Positions 50,704-59,513 of a stretch of DNA of 64,000 nucleotides are shown piece by piece. The stretch is from Bacteroidia bacterium. GTDB taxonomy: Bacteria; Bacteroidota; Bacteroidia; Flavobacteriales; Schleiferiaceae. The first letter of the stretch is position 1; the number at the start of each line of letters is the position of its first letter. The translations under genes and the position numbers were made by a program. The stretch is taken from NCBI GenBank assembly GCA_030424545.1, contig JAUHWL010000007.1, positions 62,001-126,000 on the forward strand. The letters run 5' to 3'. Under the pieces are notes generated by a model. The model saw only the letters and a program-made list of their open reading frames with translations. It was not told the origin of the DNA and did not search any database.

Positions 50704-53700
50704 TAGAAAACAGTTATCGTTCCTCTTTTCTCAAATTCATCAGCTTTAAAGTAATAGATGTATACATCTTCCTGACATGGTTTTCCGTTTATAAAACCAT
50801 TCCAGAATTTGTGAAAAGGGTCGTCTGTTTCAAATATGATATTACCGTAACTATCAAATATTTGAAACTTTGCACCGGCTAGGCATTCATTCCCAGCAAT
50901 AATAAACTCTTCGTTTATATTATCTCTATTGGGTGTAAAGGCATTGGGTATGTACACTCTATCTTTTATGTGTTGTATGTTTTCATTAAAGTTAAAGGTG
51001 TACTCTGCATTACACAGTGTATCTAAAATAGTTAATGAAAATTGCTGGATTCCGGAGTTTTGATATCGATAATCTGGATACTTGGCGAGTTGAATAACAC
51101 CGTTAAAATCCCATACATACGTGTACCAGGCACTATCATTTTCGTAAACCACATTTATACCACCATAGTAACAAGAATCTGGTAAAATGTTTACCGTTGG
51201 TGGTGGGGTGTTATTTGTAAAATCTACAGGAATGGTAAGTGTGTCAGAAGCACCACAAGTAGTGTCAACCGCAATTAGCGTAATTGTAAAAATACCTTCG
51301 GTAAAATAACTATGGCTAGGATTAAATCCTATGGCTGTTCTTCCATCACCAAAATCCCAATAATATTTATTTGCTTTTTTGGAGTTGTTTGTAATGTTTA
51401 CTACTTTAAATACATCGCAAGAGGTATATGATACATCAAAGTCTGCACTTGGCCTAGTTCCTTTATCATGAATTAGTTCTAAATACGTTGTGTCAGAGAT
51501 ATCGCAAAGTGTATCAATAGCTATCAACTGGATTGTGTATGTTCCTAAACTATCATAGGTCACAGTAGGGTTTTTGACTACAGAGGTTAATCCATTCCCA
51601 AAATCCCATAAAAAGTCATTTGCATTTTTGCTATTATTAGAAAATGATAGCGTTAAAGAATTACAATTCGTATCAATTGTAGACGCAGAATCTAAGCTTG
51701 CTTGAGCTCTAATGTTGGTTTCAAAATTAAATTTTATTACACCCAAATTGCAGTTATTGCTATTGTTAGTGCTGCTCCAAGCTCCTGTAGTTGTAGGAAA
51801 GTCAGAAAAACTACCGCATCCAGCACATACAGCTTGGTAGATGTTTCCGTTTTTATCAAACCGGCTAGTTCCGCCATCAACATGTTCAGAACTTTGAGGT
51901 CCGCCAAAATAAGTGGCAAACTTTAGGCTGTCTGCATTGGCGGTAAAAACCATAAAATAAAAATCGTTACCATCTGTATTTGGCTGAAATGCATCTGGTG
52001 TAATGGGCATGTTTTTTACATTTCCTCCTAGGTTAGAGCCGTTTGATGAGCCTCCCCAGCCGCTAAGCAAAATGTTTAAACAATCATCTACATTAAAAGC
52101 AGTTGGCACAATGTCAATGCTCGAATGACCTTTGCCAAAAACAGTAGAAAAAATAGAAGTGGTAAGGTTATTATTTAGTTTATGAATAAACTGCTTACCG
52201 GAATTGTTGGTGTAAACATTGGCAGAAACAGGATAGTTACCTAATGTTTGGCCAAACAAATACACATTGTTAAACTTGTCTAAATCAATTAAAAAAGCTT
52301 GATCATAGGTGGTTGTGCCCAAGTAGCTTGTACCAAGTAAAGCTCCATCTGATTGGTTAAATTGTGCTACAAAACCATCATGACTACCCCCTTGATATTG
52401 ACTATTAAACTTTCCTGAAGTACCAGCTAAGTTGTTGCTTTTCGTTCCTCCACAAATGTATGCAGTGCCGTTGGTTCCGGTCTTTATACCGTAGCCAGCA
52501 TCATCTAAATTTCCTCCATAAAACGTTGCCCAGTTTACACTGGTAAGAGTGTTGTTTAAACTTAACACCACGGCATCTTGGTTGCCACCATGCACACTTT
52601 GCGATGGGTTTACAAGAGGAAAATCATCTGACATTGTTGAGGCTACAACAAATACTTTATTGTCTTTACTAACAACTATTTCACCTCTAGAAACATCTCC
52701 ATAGTTCAAAGACATTTTTTTATTCAAGCCGTCATTTTTGGTTCCTCCTAAAAAGGTAGCTCCTTCTAATGCACTGCCACTTGGATTTATTTTTACAACA
52801 AACATATCAGTACCGTTGGGGAATTTATAGGCACTAATCGATGTGTTTGTTCCTCCAGAAAAGGTGTCTTGATATGCATTTGTTGTTGTAGGAAAATCTG
52901 CGGAACCCGTAACCCCAAGGATGTAAAGAGAACCTAAACTATCAACAAACATAGAGTGGGGTTGATCTTGTGAACTGCCACCTAAATATGATGAGTAAAT
53001 TAAATTATTACCTGATGCGTTAAACTTGGTTATAGAGCAATCTACGCCATAGTCTGGCGTAGGATTAGAATCTGTAGGATTGGCATGATTGGTTTGCAAA
53101 GCACCCATGGTGGTTGGATAACCTGCATTCATTACTATTCCACCAGCATAGAGGTTTCCTAGATTATCATATGTTGCTGTAAACCCCCAATTATCAGCCA
53201 AAGAACCAGAAAAAGACGCGAACTCCAAAACAGGGTCTATTACAAGTGTGTCTTTTTTGTTGTAGTGTTTTATATCAAAACCAAATACATTATTGTTCAA
53301 TGTAAAAGCGGCTGCAACAGGAGTTTTGATATTGTTTTGAAGGGTATAAACAGCAGGCAATTCTTCTGTAACAAAACCAACACTTGTTTGAATAATTATT
53401 TTGTTTTCCTTAATCCATACTGAATCGGCTCCCTCATAATTCCACTTTATTGTAGATGGATTGCCGCCTGGTGCAACAATCCAATTGTATTTTAATTGGT
53501 TATCATGATTGTGATAATCTATAGAAATGCGGTTATAAATATTTTCATAATAAAGGCTTTGATAAACGGGCACGTTACCTTTCCATGTAAGTGGATTTTT
53601 GCCTAAAAAATAATTGTGGTGATACTCCAAAGGATTGGCACCTTTAATTTGCGGAATTAAACTTCCCAACCATTTTTGCTTTAGGGCATGATGATGAACA

Positions 53701-53933
53701 ATTTCTTGAGAATGAGTATCATGGGCTTGTTCACCATGTTTTTTATTTAAATCAGACGCACTTATTAGGTGCATTTTTACCCCATCTTCCTCAAAAAATA
53801 ATCCACCATATTTTAAACTCGTTTTGTATTTAAAATCATTGTCCCATTGCCCATAATTTGGCACAAAAGAGAGCTGTCCAAAAAGTAGAATTGGAAAGAA
53901 AAGCAGATAAATTATATTGATTTTCTTTATCAA
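50700..53933 (-). CDS. Large T9SS type B exported protein with beta-propeller and PKD repeats
   Basis: A 1077-residue cell-surface or secreted protein. A signal peptide (about 1-19) is followed by a conserved N-terminal region (LSFVPNYGQWDNDFKYKT) seen in many Bacteroidota surface proteins. Residues about 230-740 hold SBBP-type repeats (SxxYLGGSxxD-like, e.g. YSSYLGGSSQDQPHSM and ATFLGGTKNDG), predicted to form a propeller. Two PKD domains lie at about 770-935 (WDFGNGLTSVVKNPTVTY; WDFGDGRTAIGFNPSHSY). The end is the gliding-motility-associated type B sorting domain, VYIPNAFTPNRDNINEEF onward. Probable adhesin or matrix protein. Confidence 0.9.
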   Translation of the reverse strand: MIKKINIIYLLFFPILLFGQLSFVPNYGQWDNDFKYKTSLKYGGLFFEEDGVKMHLISASDLNKKHGEQAHDTHSQEIVHHHALKQKWLGSLIPQIKGANPLEYHHNYFLGKNPLTWKGNVPVYQSLYYENIYNRISIDYHNHDNQLKYNWIVAPGGNPSTIKWNYEGADSVWIKENKIIIQTSVGFVTEELPAVYTLQNNIKTPVAAAFTLNNNVFGFDIKHYNKKDTLVIDPVLEFASFSGSLADNWGFTATYDNLGNLYAGGIVMNAGYPTTMGALQTNHANPTDSNPTPDYGVDCSITKFNASGNNLIYSSYLGGSSQDQPHSMFVDSLGSLYILGVTGSADFPTTTNAYQDTFSGGTNTSISAYKFPNGTDMFVVKINPSGSALEGATFLGGTKNDGLNKKMSLNYGDVSRGEIVVSKDNKVFVVASTMSDDFPLVNPSQSVHGGNQDAVVLSLNNTLTSVNWATFYGGNLDDAGYGIKTGTNGTAYICGGTKSNNLAGTSGKFNSQYQGGSHDGFVAQFNQSDGALLGTSYLGTTTYDQAFLIDLDKFNNVYLFGQTLGNYPVSANVYTNNSGKQFIHKLNNNLTTSIFSTVFGKGHSSIDIVPTAFNVDDCLNILLSGWGGSSNGSNLGGNVKNMPITPDAFQPNTDGNDFYFMVFTANADSLKFATYFGGPQSSEHVDGGTSRFDKNGNIYQAVCAGCGSFSDFPTTTGAWSSTNNSNNCNLGVIKFNFETNIRAQASLDSASTIDTNCNSLTLSFSNNSKNANDFLWDFGNGLTSVVKNPTVTYDSLGTYTIQLIAIDTLCDISDTTYLELIHDKGTRPSADFDVSYTSCDVFKVVNITNNSKKANKYYWDFGDGRTAIGFNPSHSYFTEGIFTITLIAVDTTCGASDTLTIPVDFTNNTPPPTVNILPDSCYYGGINVVYENDSAWYTYVWDFNGVIQLAKYPDYRYQNSGIQQFSLTILDTLCNAEYTFNFNENIQHIKDRVYIPNAFTPNRDNINEEFIIAGNECLAGAKFQIFDSYGNIIFETDDPFHKFWNGFINGKPCQEDVYIYYFKADEFEKRGTITVFY

Positions 53934-54004
53934 AATGCGGTTTTATTGAGTCGTAAAAATAAGGTATTGCGCATTTTAACCAAGGTTGAATTATTTAACC
54001 GAAT

Positions 54005-55195
54005 TTATGATTGAGCCATAATTTTTTTGGCTACTATAAAAACGCGTTTTTTAAGAAAGGTTGTCGCAAAAATTTTAAAACTTTTTCCTTCGGCCATCTT
54101 TAGCCGTTTGCGTATGGCATCAGGTTTTTCAGGATAATTTTTAGAAATGATGCTTGCGCCATGATACACTCCTTTTAGTTTGTATGGTTTGGCAACCTCT
54201 AGCACCTTATAAATGTTTCCAGGAAAATGTTCGCTATAATGAGTTGAAGAAAACAAATGTGCATTTGCATCAAGTTTATTTAAGCGAAATGCATTAGCTA
54301 CTGCACCAAAAGCACCCGATTTTAAAATTGCTGCGTTGGGCTCGTACAAGTACGTTTCTATTTCTGTACAAAATTGGGTTGATACGTTTTTTATACTCCA
54401 ATTAAACTGAAATGTTTGAGTAGCCTCAGTATTGAAATTTATGGTTTTTACATGTGGATTTTCAATACCGTTTTTTGTTAATAGAATTAGGATTTCTTTA
54501 CACTCATTTTGAACAGCCACTACGTGAAATTCAACCAAATTGTCTTTAAATTGATCATACAAATACGTTAAATCTGCAAAAGGAGAGACCTTGATTAATA
54601 CATAGTTAGCCGTTTCTAGTAACTTGTTTTTTAACTCAATAACATTTGGCTCATATTCGTGCAGGGCAATCACTTTTTTCCCTGATGTACTTCTTCTAGA
54701 CGGGTCTATAAAAAGTAAATCATACTGCTGTTTTGTTGTCGCTAAAAACTCTTCGGCTTTGCTATTTATATACGTTGTGTTTGTAATATTCAACACATCA
54801 AAATTGTGAGCCGTAATTGCGCATAAACTTTTATCAGGCTCAACAAGCGTATGCTTTTCTGCTTTTATGGCAAATTGCCAGGAGTCTATTCCCGTGCCAC
54901 CAGTTAAATCTACACTTGTCTTAAAAGGTAAAATGTTTGCTTTATAATTGGCGGTAATTTCAGAAGAAGCTTGTTCTAAATTTTGTTTAGGAGGAAAAAC
55001 AATTCCCTTTTTTCCATGCCAAGTTATCAATTTGGTTTCGGCTCTTTTTCTGGCCTCCAATTGCAGGCTTAATGCACGTTTATCTACATCAGAACTAAAC
55101 TTTAACAATAATTGCTCTAAATTATCATGTTGGTGTTTGCTGTAGAACTCTTCGGCTTCTTCAGAGGTAAAAAAAGAATAGGGGGGGCTAAACAT
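54005..55195 (-). CDS. SAM-dependent methyltransferase with PG_1098-type and THUMP-like domains
   Basis: A 396-residue protein. The SAM site begins VDLTGGTGIDSWQFA (about 92-106), and the catalytic-type segment is LLFIDPSRRSTSGKK (about 155-169). A ferredoxin-like domain and a THUMP-like C-terminal domain follow, the arrangement of the PG_1098 family of Bacteroidota. An RNA methyltransferase role is likely, though the substrate is unknown. The start overlaps the AI-2E gene by eight bases. Confidence 0.85.
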   Translation of the reverse strand: MFSPPYSFFTSEEAEEFYSKHQHDNLEQLLLKFSSDVDKRALSLQLEARKRAETKLITWHGKKGIVFPPKQNLEQASSEITANYKANILPFKTSVDLTGGTGIDSWQFAIKAEKHTLVEPDKSLCAITAHNFDVLNITNTTYINSKAEEFLATTKQQYDLLFIDPSRRSTSGKKVIALHEYEPNVIELKNKLLETANYVLIKVSPFADLTYLYDQFKDNLVEFHVVAVQNECKEILILLTKNGIENPHVKTINFNTEATQTFQFNWSIKNVSTQFCTEIETYLYEPNAAILKSGAFGAVANAFRLNKLDANAHLFSSTHYSEHFPGNIYKVLEVAKPYKLKGVYHGASIISKNYPEKPDAIRKRLKMAEGKSFKIFATTFLKKRVFIVAKKIMAQS

Positions 55196-56282
55196 TTTTT
55201 GTGAACGATTGAATAAATCGAGAATCAGAAAAGAACTCCTTAATTATAATTCTGATGACAGAATAGGATGGCACGGCTATGACCATTCCAATTATACCGC
55301 CTAATAATCCTGCTACAGAAATAACAAGAAAAATTTCTAAAGGGTGAGCGTGAATACTATTTGAGAATATTAAGGGTTGAGATATAAAGTTATCTGTAAG
55401 TTGGGCGATGCCAAATACCACCATTATCTCTATGGCCAAAATACCAAACTGTACATCAGGGTTTAAAGCCAGAGCTTGTCCTAGCCCAAGTATTATTCCG
55501 AATATAACACCAATCATGGGGCCTATATAGGGTATTAGATTAATAAATGCAGCAAACGTGGCTATAACCAATGCGCTTTCCAAGCCTACAATTTTTAATC
55601 CAATAAAAACAATTAAAAAAATAATGGTCATCTGGGCTAGCAACCCAATTGAATACCTAAACGTTGTTTTTTTAATCTTCGGCAAGATGTTGCCTACATG
55701 GTTTGATAAAACAGAGTTTAAAAAGTTGGTTCGGAGGTACGTGGTTAAATCCTTTTCTTTTAAAAAAAAGAATAAAATAAAAACGATAGAGAATAGCGCA
55801 ATGGCTAAGTTTCCAAGTCCTCCTAGTACGGAAGCTACAGTATTCTCAAGTGTTTTTAAATCTAAAAAGCTAGTTAAACTGTCTCTAATGGTTGCTTCTA
55901 AAGAATGCGCATAAACATCAAAATTACCTGTCCATTGATTTAGTATGGTTATGCTTTTTAGTGCATTATCATACACCTCGCTAAAATCTATATTAGAAAG
56001 AACTGCAAATTCTGAGACAATTTTAGGAATGACCATGGCCACAATAAAACCAGATAAACCGAACAACAAAACCACCAACAGTGCAGCAACAATAGACCTT
56101 GGAATAGAAAACTTTTTAATTTTTAGATCGCAAACAAAGTTGACTATTGGTTTTAAAACCAGGGCTAAAATAGAGGCGATGATTATATAAACAAGCACAC
56201 CTCTTACCATATAAATTAACCAAGCTGATAAGGCTAATAATAATAGTTGCAAAACAGATTTTGTATAAACGGTAAGTTTCAT
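55188..56282 (-). CDS. AI-2E family transporter
   Basis: A 364-residue membrane protein of the AI-2E/PerM family with about eight transmembrane helices and a central amphipathic region. The conserved segments are LVLKPIVNF near the start, FFLKEKD, AAFINLIPYIGPMIGVIFG (about 237-255), and a C-terminal IISQPLIFSNSIHAHPLEIFLVI-like stretch. The family exports varied small molecules or Na+; the name does not prove AI-2 transport. It lies two bases after the DUF4159 gene. Confidence 0.9.
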   Translation of the reverse strand: MKLTVYTKSVLQLLLLALSAWLIYMVRGVLVYIIIASILALVLKPIVNFVCDLKIKKFSIPRSIVAALLVVLLFGLSGFIVAMVIPKIVSEFAVLSNIDFSEVYDNALKSITILNQWTGNFDVYAHSLEATIRDSLTSFLDLKTLENTVASVLGGLGNLAIALFSIVFILFFFLKEKDLTTYLRTNFLNSVLSNHVGNILPKIKKTTFRYSIGLLAQMTIIFLIVFIGLKIVGLESALVIATFAAFINLIPYIGPMIGVIFGIILGLGQALALNPDVQFGILAIEIMVVFGIAQLTDNFISQPLIFSNSIHAHPLEIFLVISVAGLLGGIIGMVIAVPSYSVIRIIIKEFFSDSRFIQSFTKNV

Positions 56283-56284
56283 TT

Positions 56285-56929
56285 TTACTGGCCTGTTAGT
56301 ACAAAGTTGATAATATTGGCACCCATTCGAAGTGCTTTTTCTCTTACTTCTTCGCTATCATTATGCACATCGCTATCTTCCCAACCATCTCCTAAATCGC
56401 TTTCAAATGTGTAGAGCAACACCATTCTACCTTCATGATACAAAGCAAACGCTTGAGGCTTTGCAGCATCATGTTCATGTATTTTAGGGAGCCCATTTTC
56501 AAAATCAAAATAACTATGAAAAATAGGGTTGTCAGCACTCAGTTCAAGCAATGTTGTACCAGGCAAAAGTTGGTTTAGTATCGGACGAATAAATTTATCC
56601 ATTCCGTAATTATCATCTACGTGAAGGAACCCACCAGTTCTTAAATAAAGACTTAAATTTTGATACTCTTGTTGAGATAAAACAACGTTTCCATGTCCCG
56701 TTAGATGGATAAATGGATAATTAAAAATTTCTTCAGAACCAACTTCTACCGTGGCCGGCTTAGGGTTTATTTGCGTGCCGATTTCAGTGTTGCAAAAATA
56801 AATTAGATTGGTTAATGCAGTAGGATTCGCATACCAATCGCCACCACCATTGTATTTTACAACAGCAATGTCAAATTCGGTTTGAGCACAAATAAATAGC
56901 GGAAACAGCAAAAGTGCAAGTAATCTCAT
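56285..56929 (-). CDS. DUF4159 family exported protein
   Basis: A 214-residue protein with a short signal peptide (about residues 1-15, ending FICA-Q). The DUF4159 core follows: FDIAVVKYNGGGDWYANPTALTNL, PFIHLTGHGNVVLS, GGFLHVDDNYGMDKFIRP and HDAAKPQAFALYHEGRMVLLYTF, a flavodoxin/ThuA-like fold. Function unknown. It opens an operon with the AI-2E transporter and methyltransferase. Confidence 0.88.
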   Translation of the reverse strand: MRLLALLLFPLFICAQTEFDIAVVKYNGGGDWYANPTALTNLIYFCNTEIGTQINPKPATVEVGSEEIFNYPFIHLTGHGNVVLSQQEYQNLSLYLRTGGFLHVDDNYGMDKFIRPILNQLLPGTTLLELSADNPIFHSYFDFENGLPKIHEHDAAKPQAFALYHEGRMVLLYTFESDLGDGWEDSDVHNDSEEVREKALRMGANIINFVLTGQ

Positions 56930-56935
56930 ATGTCA

Positions 56936-56943
56936 CAAATATA
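56936..56943 (-). promoter_or_regulatory. Candidate -7 element for the DUF4159 operon
   Basis: Reads TATATTTG on the minus strand, exact TAnnTTTG, with the start codon only six bases downstream. The transcript would be nearly leaderless. Confidence 0.45.
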
Positions 56944-57003
56944 AAGGCGAGAATGGTAAAAATGCTATTGAATTATGTTAAGAATATTTATGTTCTTTGA
57001 ACC

Positions 57004-58056
57004 ATGCAAAACAAGATTAAATATATGCAGCGCTGCATAGATTTAGCTAAAAACGGAAGGGGAAGCACGTCTCCAAACCCATTGGTTGGTGCTTTAGTTG
57101 TTCACGATAATACTATTATTGGTGAGGGTTGGCATAAAAAAGCGGGAACAGCACATGCCGAGGTTGTAGCCATAAACAGTGTAAAGAACAAAGCATTATT
57201 GTCAGAGAGCACATTATATGTAAGCCTAGAGCCCTGTTCTCATTTCGGTAAAACACCACCATGCGCAGATTTAATTGTATCAGAAAAACTGGCAAAAGTT
57301 GTTGTTGGATGCAAAGACCCAAACCCTTTAGTTGCTGGCAATGGCATTAAAAAATTGTTAGATGCTAATATTGAAGTAGAATACGGTGTTTTAGAACAAG
57401 AGTGCATAGATTTAAACAACATTTTTTTTGTTAACCAACGAAAAAACAGACCCTTTATAACCCTAAAGTGGGCACAGTCAAACGATGGTTTTATGGATAT
57501 TAACCGTGCACATAATGAACAAGGGTCTTTTGCAATAAGCGGAATAAAAAGTAAAGTTTTTGTTCATAAATTAAGAGCACATCGCGGTGCGATATTAATA
57601 GGAAGCAATACCGCACGTACAGATAACCCAACACTATCAACAAGATGGTATGGTGGAGAGTCTCCAGTTCGGTTGATCTTAAATAAAGCCGATAACTTGC
57701 CAAAAACACTTCGTGTTTTTAATGATAATAAAGAAACAGTTGTCTTTGTCTCTGAAGATAAATTGCAGTCAAATTCAAAATTCAAAGTTGCATTATCAGA
57801 ACAAGAGTTTTTACTACAAATGCTTCGCTATTGTATAAAAATCAACATTTCTAGTATTTTGGTAGAAGGGGGCAAACAAGTATTGCAAAGCTTTTTAGAG
57901 CATAACCTTTGGGACGAAATATTTGTAATACAAAGCGATATATTTTTAAATGAAGGTTTAAAAGCTCCTTTACCACAAGGTGAATTATTAGGTGATTTAA
58001 TAGCAGGAACTGACGTCATAAAACATTATCAAAACAATGCTATACTTACTGTTTAG
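57004..58056 (+). CDS. ribD: Bifunctional riboflavin deaminase/reductase
   Basis: A 350-residue enzyme for the second and third steps of riboflavin synthesis. The deaminase half has HAE at 51-53 and PCSHFGKTPPCAD with zinc ligands Cys78 and Cys87. The reductase half starts near residue 150 (RPFITLKWAQSNDGFMD) and includes ILIGSNTARTDNPTLSTR and ILVEGGKQVLQSFL. Length is normal. Other rib genes are absent, and no FMN riboswitch is seen in the 74-base upstream gap. It overlaps the EamA gene by 20 bases. Confidence 0.96.
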   Translation: MQNKIKYMQRCIDLAKNGRGSTSPNPLVGALVVHDNTIIGEGWHKKAGTAHAEVVAINSVKNKALLSESTLYVSLEPCSHFGKTPPCADLIVSEKLAKVVVGCKDPNPLVAGNGIKKLLDANIEVEYGVLEQECIDLNNIFFVNQRKNRPFITLKWAQSNDGFMDINRAHNEQGSFAISGIKSKVFVHKLRAHRGAILIGSNTARTDNPTLSTRWYGGESPVRLILNKADNLPKTLRVFNDNKETVVFVSEDKLQSNSKFKVALSEQEFLLQMLRYCIKINISSILVEGGKQVLQSFLEHNLWDEIFVIQSDIFLNEGLKAPLPQGELLGDLIAGTDVIKHYQNNAILTV

Positions 58057-58909
58057 CATTGTATGCTCCACATTAATTTTTATTCTTTTTAAAACGTTTA
58101 AACGTTTTGAGGTAAATAACACATACGCCATAGTTTGTAATTATATAGTTGCGAGTGCACTGAGTTTTTTTGTAGCAGAATCATCAAGTAGTTTACAAAC
58201 CATATTGTTAAAAGAATGGTTTTTTAAAGCATTTTTTATTGGTTTTCTCTTTGTTGCCATTTTTAAACTTATGGCTATTACAGCCCAAAAGCTTGGCGTT
58301 GCAAAAGTGAGTATTGCGGTTAAAATGAGTGTTGTATTGCCGGTTATTGCTGGCGTTTTTATTTACAATGAAAATCTAGCATGGTACAAAGTAATAGCCA
58401 TTTTGTTGGCTTTATCATCGGTTTTTATGGCTACGTATAAAAGAGAAGAACCTAATAAAAAGGCCCTTTCTAAAAAATTGCTATTGCTGCCTATACTATT
58501 GTTTTTTGGTAGTGGTTTTATTGATGTTTTCATGAAGCAAGCACAATACGTTTGGGTGAAAAATGACGAATTAGCTCTTTTTAGCTCGGTACTATTTGGA
58601 ACGGCTTTTTTTTGGGGGATATTATTTGGAACAAGAGAGTGGTTTGTCACAAAAATAAAACCAACTACAAAAGATGTTTTTTGGGGGTTTTTGTTGGGTA
58701 TTCCAAATTTTGGTAGCATCTATTTTTTACTACAAGCACTTGATGAATCAACCTACCCAAGCGCTGTTTTGTTTCCTATTAACAATGTTTCTATTGTAGC
58801 TTTTAGTGCCTTAGCAGGATATTTTGTTTTTAAAGAATCGTTAAGCAGGTTAAATATAATAGGCATCTTTAGCGGAATAATTTCGATTGTTTTATTTGCT
58901 TATGGATAA
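58037..58909 (+). CDS. EamA/DMT family transporter
   Basis: A 290-residue membrane protein with about ten transmembrane helices in two repeats, as in the drug/metabolite transporter superfamily. The ends of the repeats are visible as GVFIYNENLAWYKVIAILLALSSVF (split) and GYFVFKESLSRLNIIGIFSGI. Substrate unknown. The overlap with ribD (20 bases) suggests riboflavin-related transport could be considered, but gene order alone is weak evidence. Confidence 0.88.
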   Translation: MLYLLFSIVCSTLIFILFKTFKRFEVNNTYAIVCNYIVASALSFFVAESSSSLQTILLKEWFFKAFFIGFLFVAIFKLMAITAQKLGVAKVSIAVKMSVVLPVIAGVFIYNENLAWYKVIAILLALSSVFMATYKREEPNKKALSKKLLLLPILLFFGSGFIDVFMKQAQYVWVKNDELALFSSVLFGTAFFWGILFGTREWFVTKIKPTTKDVFWGFLLGIPNFGSIYFLLQALDESTYPSAVLFPINNVSIVAFSALAGYFVFKESLSRLNIIGIFSGIISIVLFAYG

Positions 58910-59513
58910 GGAAAGCCCCTTCGAATACTTCACTATAGAAACTCCCGCTACAGGATATTTTAAAGATAAAGGGAGTAAGTTCTATGCATTTTGCTATCCC
59001 TTTGAAGATAGCGACATGTTAAAAGAGGTTATTGAAAGTTTAAAGAAAGAGCACCATAACGCCAGGCATTTTTGCTACGCATACCGCATTAAATCTAACG
59101 AAATAGAGGAGAGAGCGAATGATGACGGAGAACCTTCTCACTCTGCAGGAACACCCATACTTGGTCAATTACAATCTAATGAATTGGAAAATGTTTTGGC
59201 TGTAGTAGTTCGGTATTTTGGAGGGACTAAATTGGGGATTCCGGGGCTTATTAATGCCTATAAATCGGCTACAATTGCGGCAATAGAGGAAGCTAATATT
59301 GTAAAGAAAGAAGTAGAATCTTTATTGAAATTAAATTTTGATTATGCAGAAATGAATAATGTTATGCGTATTATTAAAGTTTTATCGCCACGCATAATAA
59401 AACAAACCATGAATTTACGCGTTGAAATGGTGCTTTCAATTCGCAAGGACCGCCTTTCTGAGTTAAAGAACCAACTAAAAAATGTGAAATTCCTTACTTT
59501 TACCGAACTATGA
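58902..59513 (+). CDS. YigZ/IMPACT family protein
   Basis: A 203-residue protein. The UPF0029 N-terminal domain is clear: GSKFYAFCYPFED, HNARHFCYAYRI, NDDGEPSHSAGTPILGQL and VVRYFGGTKLGIPGLINAYKSA. A C-terminal domain of about 75 residues follows, with ferredoxin-like pattern. The family is related to eukaryotic IMPACT; its bacterial function is unclear. The ATG at 58902 is chosen over a TTG five codons upstream. It overlaps EamA by eight bases and the peptidase gene by four. Confidence 0.9.
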   Translation: MDKESPFEYFTIETPATGYFKDKGSKFYAFCYPFEDSDMLKEVIESLKKEHHNARHFCYAYRIKSNEIEERANDDGEPSHSAGTPILGQLQSNELENVLAVVVRYFGGTKLGIPGLINAYKSATIAAIEEANIVKKEVESLLKLNFDYAEMNNVMRIIKVLSPRIIKQTMNLRVEMVLSIRKDRLSELKNQLKNVKFLTFTEL

